From Prorocentrum cordatum (taxonomy: Eukaryota; Sar; Dinophyceae; Prorocentrales; Prorocentraceae), in NCBI GenBank assembly GCA_963575745.1, contig CAUYUJ010005002.1, positions 1,233,479 to 1,297,478 on the forward strand: a stretch of DNA of 64,000 bases, written 5' to 3'. Below, one piece after another: positions 22,660-33,068 of the stretch. The first letter of the stretch is position 1. Each line of letters starts with the position of its first letter. The notes beneath the pieces are model-generated. The model searched no databases. It was not told the origin of the DNA and was given only the letters and a program-made list of their open reading frames with translations. The position numbers were made by a program, and so were the translations under genes.

Positions 22660-22760
22660 CATATGTATATTTGTATATCTGTATGTATGTATGTATGTAT
22701 GTATGTATGTATGTATGTATGTATGTATGTATGTATATTTCTAGGTATATATATATAGAC
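22660..22760 (+). repeat. (GTAT)n microsatellite, copy M
   Basis: A GTAT tract, shorter than in copies A and B. Confidence 0.9.
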
Positions 22761-22929
22761 CCATATGTGTGTATGTAAAAAAGTAAAGGAATAGCAGTGC
22801 ATCTATACGCAGATAAATCATTAACTAAATTGGGAAGGGGCCCTGGGGGGCCAGGAGTGCACTGATTTGTCTTCCGGCCGTTTTGGACCCGGCGGGGGTG
22901 CCGGAACGCGTCAAAGGAGGTAAGGGGGG

Positions 22930-23331
22930 TGGCGAGAGGGCCCGAGAGACGTTCAAGAGGGTGCCAAGATGGCCCAGGAGCGCTCCAAGAGAGCCCAAGA
23001 CCGCACAAGAGCGTTGAAACATTGGTCCAACATGGCTTGAAGACAGCCCAAGAAGGCTTCAAGACGGCCAAGATGCCTTCAAAAGGTCTCCCACGAGGCA
23101 CTCAGGAGGCGAAACAAATAGGTATGTCTCTGATTTTTGGGGGCATTTCGTGTTCTCGCTGTACCGTGCTTCCGACGGCCCAAGACAGCCCACGAGGTCC
23201 CAGCCCCAGACATCAGCTCAAGACAGTCCAAGAGGCACCCAAAGAGGGCGCCACGATGGCGCAAGAGAGTCCCAAGACGGCCCAAGAGAGCCCCAAGACG
23301 GCCTAAGAGGCGCTCGAGATCGCCCAAGAGG
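22930..23331 (+). repeat. CCAAGACGG minisatellite, copy M
   Basis: Same array and T-rich interruption as 11600-12010, with only a few single-base differences. Confidence 0.8.
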
Positions 23332-23335
23332 GCCC

Positions 23336-23371
23336 TCCGTAGCCATTTTGGCTCAAACCTTTTGGCTCAAG
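23336..23371 (+). other. Tandem relic spliced leaders (DinoSL), copy M
   Basis: Identical to 12015-12050: a 21-base leader match followed by a truncated second copy. The ATG is 86 bases downstream. Confidence 0.9.
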
Positions 23372-23457
23372 CAGACTCTCCCTTCCGTGCTGTACACGCT
23401 CGAGCGAGCTCGCCTCGCTCCATTGCCAGCAGCCCGTTCGCTCCACTTACGAACAGT

Positions 23458-25286
23458 ATGCTTCCGATGGGTTTTTTTCGCGCTAGCGTTGCCATTCTCT
23501 ATTTCATCGTGCGCGCGAAGGCGCTCGGAGGGGATCCAGCGGCGATGCGCATGGTCATCGAGGATGGCGATGGTCCATTCAAAGAGCTTTCTGAGGTCGA
23601 GCTCGTTGAGGCCGTAAATACCACGCTGCGCGTCGAAAGTGGCGCCCCTTCTGGGCGGGCAGGTGCGTGGTCGTCGGCAGTGTGCAAAAATTTCTGTTAT
23701 GGCACGATGTACGACTCTCCGATGTTCCAGGCGCCGGGGGCTGCTAATATACCCGCGGGGGTGATCGGAATGCAGTGGGCGCGTCAGCCCAACGATAATG
23801 CGGCCGAAGGCTACGGCTGTGTCGTCCGAGAATTTAATGGTGGTGTGGGAGGTTACTGGACAAGTGTGCTGTGGTATTCGGATGAGTGCGCGGGTTCCTC
23901 CATTATCTGGTTCGGCCCGGCGACATGGGAGGCTCCAGCTCCTATCGGCACGAATTGGTGGGCGACGCATGGTTGCCGTTACCCTGCCGGAACCCGGGTA
24001 TGCGTGCGCGCCCGCTATTTTTTCCAGACTCCACAGCCGACGCCATCTCCGACGCCAAACCCGACGCCGTACCCGACGCCGAACCCGACGCCGAAGCCGA
24101 CGCCGAACCCGACGCCGAACCCGACGCCATACCCGACGCCGAACCCGACGCCGAAGCCGACGCCGAACCCGACGCCGAACCCGACGCCATACCCGACGCC
24201 GAAGCCGACGCCGAACCCGACGCCGAACCCGACGCCGTACCCGACACCGAAGCCGACGCCGAACCCGACGCCGAACCCGACGCCGTACCCGACGCCGAAG
24301 CCGACGCCGTACCCGACGCCCAACCCGACGCCGAAGCCGACGCCATACCCGACGCCGTACCCGACGCCGAAGCCGACGCCGAAGCCGACGCCGAACCCGA
24401 CGCCCTACCCCACACCCTACCCGACGCCCTACCCTACAGTTTTCCCAACGCCCTACCCCACGGTTTTCCCAACGCCCTACCCCACGGTTTTCCCGACGCC
24501 CTACCCGACGGCCTACCCCACGGCTTTCCCAACTTCTTACCCCACGGCTTTCCCGACGCCTTACCCGACGGCCTTCCCGACGCCCTACCCGACGGGCTTC
24601 CCGACGGTCTACCCCACGGCTTTTCCGACCCCCTACCCGACGTCTTTCCCGACGCCCTTCCCGACGCCCAGCGCCCCAGTCCGACGTATCCTCTGGGTTG
24701 GCCGACGCCAAGTCCAACGTTTCTTCCCGCAGCTCCCATGGCGGGCGGAGCCGCTGGAGGCGTGGCTGCCACCGGCGATCCGCACCTTCAAAACGTTCAC
24801 GGCGAGCGGTTCGATTTAATGAAGCCGGGCAAACATGTTCTGATAAACGTCCCTCGTGGAGTGAGCGCTGATGACGCATTGCTTCATGTGCAGGCCGATG
24901 CGCGCCGATCGGGTGGAAGTTGTTCGGATATGTACTTCAAAGAACTGAACATTACAGGCTCTTGGGCAGAGGCTAAGCAAGCCGGAGGGTATCACTACAG
25001 CGGACGGCAAAGCTCCGCGACGATTCCGCAGTGGGTTGCTGTTGGTCCGGTCGAGCTGAAAGTCGTCCATGGACGCACAGAGAGTGGCATTTGGTATTTG
25101 AATGTGCACGTGAAGCATTTGGGGCGATCAGGGTTTGCCGTCGGAGGCTTGCTGGGGGAAGACGACCACAAAGAGGTGATGACTCCCCCAGCGTCTTGTA
25201 CCAAGCGCACGTCTTTGCTAGAAGTGGTGACGAGTGGCCAGGCTCCTTCCCCCGTGTCGCCAGTTGCAACCGCAACCTTTGCGTGA
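23458..25286 (+). pseudogene. Retrogene M: secreted Pro/Thr-repeat protein with VWD-like C-terminus, one frameshift
   Basis: Same architecture as the copy at 12137: signal-peptide-like start ([16 protein letters not shown]), Cys/Trp-rich N-terminal domain, long PTPxPT repeat, then a PTxFPTPY repeat. Here the repeat stays open to about 24670, where CCCAGCGCCCCAGTCC replaces a longer CCCAGCCCGACGCCCAGTCC (4 bases fewer). The [15 protein letters not shown] domain (about 24770 onward, ending VATATFA at the stop at 25286) is therefore out of frame with the start. The first frame instead ends at 24819 with an unrelated tail. If the indel is a sequencing or assembly error in the repeat, this is the most nearly complete copy. 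Confidence 0.75.
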
Positions 25287-25830
25287 CCATGCGGGATGCT
25301 TGAGAAGTAGGCATATGACAAGTGCGCCCTTTCGGGCGACGCATGCGGCAGTGTTTTCCATTGTGCTTATAGGAGGGCTGTCTCTTTTACAGGGCCTCTG
25401 AGACTTCTGTGCATGGTTCGTGCCACTTTGCACCAATCTCAGCGGCTGCCTGTCAGCAGTTTGTTGCCACTCCGCGCTGTCGCATGCTCCCGTTGCTCGC
25501 CGAATCGAGCTGGCATCCTTGACAGCCGTCCTGCCCCGACCTGCAACGGCTGACAAAAGATGGCTGCTTCCCTGGACGGTCGTTCCCTAGCTTCAAGGGG
25601 CTGAGACCAGGGGGGCTTGCTTCCTCCGCCCTCCCTCACCCTCCCTATCCTCCGCCTCCTCCTCGGTCGGTTCCCGTTTTGTCCGTTTCCCTATGGTCCT
25701 CGCTTGTCGGACCGAGGGGCATGAGTTGGCGGTGGGCGAGAGGCGCAGGCTCAGGTGTGCCGTCCAAGTTTTTTACAGGGAGTCGGAAGAAGGAACGACA
25801 GCAGGTTTAGGGGGCCACATGCGAACCCTA
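25287..25830 (+). other. Retrogene 3' flank, copy M
   Basis: The same non-coding flank as 13941-14484, including one 67-bp repeat unit near 25400. No gene was seen. Confidence 0.5.
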
Positions 25831-26320
25831 TCTAATTTGAATCCGCGCGTGGCGTCACTGTGCTGGGCCTCCCCAGCAGGCCTCAAAAGTGGCGACAGTT
25901 TCACAGATCGCAGCCTCCCAGGGATGGCGAGGTCTAATTTGAATCCGCGCGTGGCGTCGCTGTGCTGGGCCCCCCAGCAGGCCTCGAAAGTGGCGACGGT
26001 TTCGCAGATCGCAGCCCCCCAGGGATGGCGAGGTCTAATTTGAATCCGCGCGTGGCGTCACTGTGCTGGGCCCCCTAGCCGGCCTCGAACGTGGCGACAG
26101 TTTCACAGATCGCAGCCCCCCAGGGGTGAGGTCTAATTTGAATCCGCGCGTGGCGTCACTGTGCTGGGCCCCCTAGCCGGCCTCGAACGTGGCGACAGTT
26201 TCACAGATCGCAGCCCCCAGGGATGGCGAGGTCTAATTTGAATCCGCGCGTGGCGTCACTGTGCTGGGCCCCCACAGCAGGCCTCGAAAGTGGCGACAGT
26301 TTCACAGATCGCAGCCCCCC
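25831..26320 (+). repeat. ~100-bp tandem repeat, first subfamily (5 units)
   Basis: TCTAATTTGAATCCGCGCG recurs at 25831, 25933, 26034, 26132 and 26232 (98-102-bp period). Each unit also has GTGGCGTCACTGTGCTGGGC, a GCCTCGAA-GTGGCGAC box and TTTCACAGATCGCAGCC. Confidence 0.9.
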
Positions 26321-26555
26321 GCAGGCAAGACAGGAGGAGACAGGAGGGAGGCGGGAGGAAGGTGGAGACCACAGTCCCTTATTCAAAACGAATACCCAAC
26401 CAAGGAGGGCTGGGACAAAAAAATACCCTGGCAACGTACCCAACCCCTGCGCAATACGGGGCATGAGTAGCTTGGGAGACGTTACACGGAGGTGATGACG
26501 TGACATGGGCGCATATACTTCTGCAAGCGGCATTCGTGAGGCTCGCAGCCCCCCA
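26321..26555 (+). other. Insert between the two ~100-bp arrays
   Basis: About 235 bp of unrelated sequence with an AGGAGACAGGAGGGAGGCGGG purine stretch. No gene was recognised. Confidence 0.4.
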
Positions 26556-27025
26556 GGGATTGCAATGTCCCGCTCAGATCTGCCTGGTACCTCGCTCCGC
26601 TGGAAACACCAGCAGCCCTCGAAAGTGGCGACAATTTCGCAGATCGCAGCCCCCCAGGGACGGCGAGGTCCCGCTCAGACCCGCGCGGTGCCTCACTCCG
26701 CAGGACCCACCTGCAGCCCTCGAAAGTGGCGACAATTTCGCAGATCGCAGCCCCCCAGGGACGGCGAGGTACCGCTCAGGCCCGCGCGGTGCCTCATTCC
26801 GCAGGAACCACCAGCAGCCCTCGAAAATGGCGGCATTTCGCATATCGCAGCCCCCCCAAGGGCGGCGATGTCCCGCTCAGGTCCGCGCGGTGCCTCACTC
26901 CGCAGGACCCACCAGCAGCCCTCGAAAGTGGCGACGGTTTCGCAGATCGCAGCCCCCCAGGGACGGCGAGGTCCCGCTCAGGTCCGCGCGGTGCCTCACC
27001 CCGCAGGACCCACCAGCAGGTAGCG
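26556..27025 (+). repeat. ~100-bp tandem repeat, second subfamily (about 5 units)
   Basis: The units share the CCTCGAAAGTGGCGAC...CGCAGATCGCAGCCCCCCAG half with the first subfamily. The other half is replaced by GTCCCGCTCAG-CCGCGCGGTGCCTCACTCCGCAGGA. The array is mosaic: two subfamilies with one common half. Confidence 0.85.
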
Positions 27026-27045
27026 GGTGAAATCCGGAGGTTGGG

Positions 27046-27350
27046 TCGGTAACCTCCGGAAGTTACCGATTCGGACCTCCGGATTCCACCGAATTGGCCT
27101 CCCCCCTTCCCCCCAGGGGGGGAGGGGGGATCGGTAACCTTCGGAAGTTCCCGTTGCTTCTCCTGGAGCAGGGTTTTGAAGCCGTTCTCCCCTGTGGTTC
27201 TGGAGTTGTTTCTTCCCTTGGAGCCGTTTCCCTGGGGACGCGTTCCTCTCCATCCCCCTGGGGGGCGGGAGGTCGGGAACCTCCGGAGGTTACCGATTCG
27301 GGGGGGAGGAGGGGCGGGAGGGGAAATCGGTAACCTCCGGAGGTTACCGA
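27046..27350. repeat. Palindrome family outside the LINE block
   Basis: Four members of the TCGGTAACCTCC palindrome family: 27046-27069 (one change), 27131-27154 (two or three changes), 27273-27296 (one change) and 27327-27350 (perfect). A half-copy (ATCGGCAACCTCCGG) lies near 27480. They sit in unrelated G-rich sequence, so the palindrome moves or is kept independently of its ~110-bp unit. Confidence 0.85.
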
Positions 27351-27855
27351 CTCGGGGGCGGGAAGTGCGGGGGAGGGCAAGTCGATTCTCTGTCGGGGGG
27401 CCCCGCTTGAGCGGGGAGGCGGGGCCCTTCCTTGTCGGGAGCGTTTCCACCACCGCTCCATTGGGGGGAAGAGAGGCCATCGGCAACCTCCGGAACATGA
27501 GGGCGATGAGGGAAAGTACCATGAGCAGGATGAGGGGGGAAAGGAGAAGGGCGAAGAACAGTACGGAGTGTGCACGCGGAGGGATTTTACATTCCACGTA
27601 CGGAATTGAAACAGCGCAACTTCAACAGGACAGCGACGTCGAGGCGAAGCAGCATCCACCGTGCCCTGGGGCACGGAGTGGGCATATCCTCAGGCCATTT
27701 CCTTTTCCGTAGCCTCAATCCTCAATCCAGAGGAAGCCTTATGAGGCTCGGAGCCCACTTTTCGAGATTTCCTGGGGTTCCCGGCGCGTTCTCGGAGCTA
27801 CCTGCGTGGTTTTGGGGAGAACCCTTTTTTCGACACACCTCACGAGGATCGTGGT
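27351..27855 (+). other. No gene recognised
   Basis: GC-rich to mixed sequence with a half-palindrome near 27480. No supported coding frame, RNA gene or strong repeat. Confidence 0.4.
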
Positions 27856-27857
27856 CC

Positions 27858-28368
27858 ACTGCTACTACTACTACTACTACTATTATTACTACTACTACTA
27901 CGAATAATAATAATTACAATAATAATAAAAGTAGTAGTAATAATACTGTTACTATTTTTAGTACTACTACTACTACTACCACTACTACGACTACGACGAC
28001 TACTACTACTACTTCTACTACTACTACTGTTGCTGCTGCTACTGCTGCTGTTGCTGCTGCTACTACCAATACTACTTTACTACTACTAATACTACTACTA
28101 CTACTACCACCACCAAACATACTACTACTACTACTACCACCACCACTAGTACGATTGCTATCACTATTGCACAACGACTACCATTACTACTACGAATTCT
28201 ATTATTATTGCTACTACTACGGCGACTACGACTACGACTACGACTACGACTACGACTACGACTATTACTAGTAGTACTAGGACGACGATTACTAATACTT
28301 TTATTACGACTACTACTACGACAACGACTACTACTACGACTACTACTACTACTACTACTACTACTAAG

Positions 28369-28400
<32 letters not shown>

Positions 28401-28745
28401 GACAACTACCACTACTACCACTACTACCACTACCACTACTACCATCATACTACTGCTGCCACTACTAGTACGACCACTACTACCATTTCCACTACTAATA
28501 CTTCTACTACTACTACTACTACTACTCCTACTAGTATTACTACTACTACTACTACTACTAGTACTACTACTATTACTACTACTACCACTACGACTGCGAC
28601 TACTACTACTACTACTATTGCTGCTGCTACTACGACTACCATTACTACAACTACAACCACTACTACTACTACTACTACTATGACTACTACTACTACTACT
28701 ACTACTAGTAATACTAATACGACGACTACTACTACTACGACTACG

Positions 28746-28791
<46 letters not shown>

Positions 28792-28923
28792 TTGCTACTA
28801 CCACTACTATTGCGACTACTACTTCTACGACACATACTACTACTACTACTGCTACTACTCCTACTACTACCACGATTACTACTACTACTATTACTACTAT
28901 TATTACTACTACTACTGCTACTT

Positions 28924-28954
<31 letters not shown>

Positions 28955-29078
28955 CTGCTACTACCACTACGACTGCGACTACTACTACTACTCCTACTAC
29001 TGCTGCTGCTGCTGCTACTACTACTACTACTGCAAGTACGGCTACTTCCATTACTACTACTACTACTACTATTACTAT

Positions 29079-29111
<33 letters not shown>

Positions 29112-29244
29112 CATTACTACTACAACAACTACTACTACTACTACTATTACTACTACTACTACTACTACTACTACGAGTACTAGAACTAGAACTCGTTCTA
29201 GTACTACTACGAGAACTACTACTACCACTACTACGACCACGACG

Positions 29245-29282
<38 letters not shown>

Positions 29283-29310
29283 GACTACTACGACTACGAC
29301 TACTACTTCT
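27858..29310. repeat. (TAC)n trinucleotide tract, ~1.45 kb
   Basis: TAC/ACT repeats with scattered point changes and short GCT or GAC substitutions. Thr-, Tyr-, Leu- or Val-rich translations on both strands are artefacts. Confidence 0.95.
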
Positions 29311-29314
29311 GTTT

Positions 29315-29672
29315 CTACTCAGCCTCAGCCTCAGCCTCAGCCTGCCTCGGCGTGCCTCGGCCTGAACCTCAGCCTGCCTCGGCCTCAGCCTCAGCCTCAG
29401 CCTGCCTCAGCCTCACTGTCGGCCTCTCAGCCTCAGCCTGCCTCGGCCTCAGCCTCAGCCTCAGCCTCAGCCTCAGCCTCAGCCCCAGCCTGCCTCAGCC
29501 TCAGCCTGCATCAGCCTCAGCCTCAGCCTGCCTCGGCCGCAGCTTGCCTCAGCCTCAGCCACAGCCACAGCCTCAGCCTGCCTCAGCTTCAGCCTCAGCC
29601 TCAGCCTGCCTCGGCTTGCCTCGACCCAGCCTCAGCCTGCCTCGGCCTCCGCCTCAGTCTCAGCCTCAGGGA
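29315..29672 (+). repeat. (CCTCAG)n hexanucleotide tract
   Basis: CCTCAG units mixed with CCTGCCTCGG, directly abutting the (TAC)n tract. All frames stay open for stretches because of the 6-bp period. Confidence 0.9.
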
Positions 29673-30540
29673 ACCGCGGATGCTGGATTTCCGCGGAGGA
29701 CCGCCGAATGCTCATGTTTGTGTCTATGTCGTTCCTCCTCTTCGAACCAAAAATACCGATCAAAAACAACAGAAACACACTTGCGGAGGCACGCCTGGAT
29801 TTGTCGGATCAGCGCTGGGCCCCCTCCCAAAACGGTCGCGGCGCCGCTCCTGGCTCTTCGGGCATGGGGCGGCGCAGGACCAAAGCCCCGAGAGAAAAAA
29901 ACAGCGGGGCCCCCGAAGCTGTATCTGTTTGCCCGTTTTGCAGCCGCGGGTGCACGCGGCACCCGTATCCACCCAAATCCTGGGTTGCGCGGAGCTGCAA
30001 TCGGGCACCAGGCACTGGTTGACCTCGCACGGTCTGCCGGCGAACCAGAATAATTGCATGGCTCGCACTCGCAAACCACAGGAGCCCCCAAAAGAACACC
30101 ATGACAACAGCACAATTCAGTGGAACGGCGGTGGAAAGTTCATAGAAGATACTGCAATCACACAGCCGAGATTGCTGCGAATGGGGTGCGGGCCCAATAC
30201 AAGCAGCAGGAGGAGCGTGAGCATAGCAAAGGTGAGCGACTATGCACAAGTTCTCCCATGGAAGTAGGCACTGTTTCCTACGTACCCCCTTCACGGAGTG
30301 CAGAACCTTCAACGAGCATCCTATATAACCCGAAGACAGCAATCTTTCAGCCAGATGCAAAAAACAGGAGGACAACAAGACAAACCCTGGGAGGAGACCA
30401 GGGAGGCCACATCGAACAGACCACTACGACATCCAGTAACCTTTTAACCTATACGGAAAGCGCTGGGGTGATAACAGGGCTCAGGGGGAAAGGAGCCCTA
30501 ACTCCATCGAGCTCGCGTCTGTCTTCCACAACAAGATGGC
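29673..30540. other. No gene recognised
   Basis: Mixed-composition sequence. The longest minus-strand frame (about 30378-29809) has a hydrophobic stretch but no recognisable domain, and I do not call it a gene. Confidence 0.35.
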
Positions 30541-30544
30541 TCAA

Positions 30545-31080
30545 TATATGTGAATACCGACTTCACAACCGATCCAACTAACGCTGTCACGGTTGATCAC
30601 ACCATCGATTCCACTATCGATATCAAGATCGGTCACGCTATGGATATCACTATCGTTATCACAACGAATCTCCATATCAACCCCCAATGTCCACATTGGC
30701 ATGGATCATACGGTCGATACCAGTACGGGTCTCACTATCAGAACCACCATCGAACAAGGTAACACCATCGATATCATACCGTCGATATCACTATCGATCT
30801 CACTATCGGCCCCGCTGTTGATATCAAGGTTGTTATCTTCATCGGTTACAAACGATCGTTGTCGGTGATACCATCGAATTCAGCATCGAGTTTACAAACC
30901 GATAACACCATCGATCGAATTGACGACATCACTATCGAAATCACGGTCGGTCCTCTTTTCGGTCTCACAATCGATCTCGTTGTTAATCTGTCAGAAACGA
31001 CTTCGATATCGATCTCACAGCTGATTTCTCCATCGATATCATTGTCCATTTGAATTTCGATTATACGGTCGGTCTCATAA
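30545..31080. repeat. Degenerate ATCGATATCAC-type minisatellite
   Basis: Repeated CTATCGATATCAC / ACCATCGAT / GTTATCAC words at roughly 11-13-bp steps, much more AT-rich than the neighbours. Confidence 0.7.
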
Positions 31081-31139
31081 CTGATTTTGTACTCGGCACA
31101 ACAGATCTGTTTGTCGAGCCCTTGAACATTTCTGACGCC

Positions 31140-31495
31140 ACAAAGGGAATCATGGAGTCCACCAAAAACCACCACGAATCTCTTGGTGGATCCTGAAACC
31201 TCCCAGGAACCCCAGCGGGGACCATCGAACCCTCCTGGGCCCCGTGACAGGTGCTGAACCCATCCCTCGATCCCTCCTTGAAGGCACCTGGGAAACCTCC
31301 CAAACCCTCCAAGATTTTCCGGGGGAGCCGTGAAACTCTCCAGGCGGCCCCCAGGGGGACCATCGGACCATCCGAGAACCACTCGTAAGACAGTGCCTAA
31401 AAATCTCTGGGGGATACCTTCGGACCCTGGATGAATTTCAAGGTGGGATCTTGAAACCCCCAAACACTCCCAGGAACCACCGCGGGGAACCTACG
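31140..31495 (+). repeat. Degenerate ~30-bp repeat (CTCCCAGGAACCCC...GGACCATCGAACC)
   Basis: Diverged units built from CTCCCAGGAACC, CGGGGACCATCG and CCTGAAACC segments, ending a few bases before copy B begins. No gene was seen. Confidence 0.55.
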
Positions 31496-31559
31496 TGAAT
31501 GTCGACTGGTCCTCCGCGCCAGCGCCCTGGGATTCGCCCGAATCCATCTTCATAACATT

Positions 31560-31618
31560 CCTCTTCCTCCTCCTCCTCCCCATCCCCCTCCTCCTCCTCC
31601 TCCTCCTCCTCCTCCTCA
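31560..31618 (+). repeat. (TCC)n-rich tract, LINE B leader
   Basis: Counterpart of 46-111, slightly shorter. Confidence 0.8.
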
Positions 31619-31831
31619 TGCTCTTCCTCGTCCCCCTCCTCATTGTCCTTGAACTCTATGAGCTCCTGGTGGAGCACTCTACTTACTACGACGTACCTTC
31701 CGAGTCCGCGCAGGATCTGCCTCCTGCTGCTCGCCCCATGGCTCCTTCCGCGGCCGCTGCTGTCAGGCCTCCGTGGAGGAAGTCTGCTCCCCCGCCCTGG
31801 GGGGGGGGGGCAATGGAGGGAGTGGCGAGAC

Positions 31832-32980
31832 ATGGGCCCAGGAGACTACGAAGGTTGGAAGGAGGTCGGTAAAGCACCTGCTTGTGCGAAGTGCGGGTGC
31901 AAGAAGAATGTTCGAGGAAGTGTGCGCTGCAAAGCCTCTGGCCACATGTTGTCCGACGCGGCTCCTGCTGCAGCGCCCGAGCCTGGCGGAGTCTGGGCTG
32001 ATGCCGCGCGGCAAGGGGACGGAGGCAAAGGTGGCAAGAAGGGCACGGGGCGCAAGGGCAAGGGGGGCAAGGGCCCAGACGCTGCTGACGGCGGTCAGGC
32101 CCTGCCCCTTGCCCCGGGGGCCCAGTTCAAGGTGGCCCAGCCGGAGGGCGCCGAAATGGGCATCGGCGACCTGGGGCAGATGGTGGCGATGCTGGAGCGC
32201 GTGGGCGACGTGGCCAGCGCGGCGAGGCACAAGTGTACCCTCGCTGAGAGGCGCCGCAAGGCGGCCGGGAAGGCGTGCGTGGCCCCGCTGTCCCAGAGGG
32301 TCACCATGGCCCACAAGCAGGCTGCGGAGGTCAGTCAGAAGCTGGAGAAGGCGGTGGCTCACTTCGAGCGGCTGCAGGAGGGGCTCGAGCAGCAGCGCAA
32401 GTGGGCGCAGCAGCTCACTGACGAGCTCGAGGAGCGCGAGAAGGAGCACTGCCGCCTGGTGGTGGAGCTCAAGGAGACGTACGTGCCGCCGCAGCAAGTC
32501 CCTGCTCAGGCACTCAGCGTGGCTGGCATCTTTGACGGCACGATTGAGTCGATTCCGCTGTCCTTTGCAGGCCTGGGCTTCGACGATGCGGAGTATGCTA
32601 TGGAGGAATCGGACAAGCGTGAGTTGGAAGACCGCGCCGTTCGCCTGCAGACCGAGCTGGCGGCGGCGGTCAAGGCGATGTTCGGCCCGGCGGCGGAGAC
32701 GGCCAAGGCCTTCGAGGTCGAGCAGGAGCAGATGGCGGCCCGTCTGGCGGGCAAGCGCAGGCGGCAGGGCCCAGAGGCCGCGGCCCCTGGCCCTGAGGCG
32801 GCGCCTGCTGCAGCTGCTGGGCCGCCCCCCGAAGGCGCTGGGGCAGCTGCTTCCGCGGAGGCCCCCCAACCTGCGCCCGCTGTGGCGCCAGCTGCAGGAG
32901 CGGGTGCTGGCGACGGGCTCAAGCAGCGCGCAGCCAGAATCTGTCGCCCGCCGCCCCCTCAGGCCACGAAATCGGCCTGA
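31832..32980 (+). CDS. LINE B ORF1: zinc-ribbon / coiled-coil Gag-like protein
   Basis: Same frame and length as the protein at 326-1474. The cysteine cluster has changed: the first CAKCGC pair is kept, but the second reads CKASGHM, so a cysteine is lost (CKACGHK in copy A), which may weaken zinc binding. The coiled-coil segment and the Ala/Pro-rich tail are kept. The ATG at 31832 corresponds to 326 in copy A. ORF2 probably starts 89 bases after the stop. Confidence 0.6.
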   Translation: MGPGDYEGWKEVGKAPACAKCGCKKNVRGSVRCKASGHMLSDAAPAAAPEPGGVWADAARQGDGGKGGKKGTGRKGKGGKGPDAADGGQALPLAPGAQFKVAQPEGAEMGIGDLGQMVAMLERVGDVASAARHKCTLAERRRKAAGKACVAPLSQRVTMAHKQAAEVSQKLEKAVAHFERLQEGLEQQRKWAQQLTDELEEREKEHCRLVVELKETYVPPQQVPAQALSVAGIFDGTIESIPLSFAGLGFDDAEYAMEESDKRELEDRAVRLQTELAAAVKAMFGPAAETAKAFEVEQEQMAARLAGKRRRQGPEAAAPGPEAAPAAAAGPPPEGAGAAASAEAPQPAPAVAPAAGAGAGDGLKQRAARICRPPPPQATKSA

Positions 32981-33068
32981 GGGGGCCAGCTCCCTGAACA
33001 AGAGCGTCGCTGCTGATCGGTTGGGTCCAACGGCGCGAGGCGGCCCGCCTGGGCCAGGCCCCGGCTCG

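Larger units (their letters stand above)
19862..25830 (+). repeat. Segmental duplication, copy M (second half of block only)
   Basis: It matches copy A from 8741 and copy B from 40185, starting at CAGCGGGCCGAAGCAGG and ending with CATGCGAACCCTA at 25830. It lacks the LINE and the palindrome array. Its right end continues into the same ~100-bp tandem repeat as copy B, so M and B share a junction that copy A does not. Confidence 0.9.

Noticed and set aside
27858-29310. Poly-Thr, poly-Val and poly-Tyr frames on both strands
   Set aside because: They are direct translations of the (TAC)n tract.
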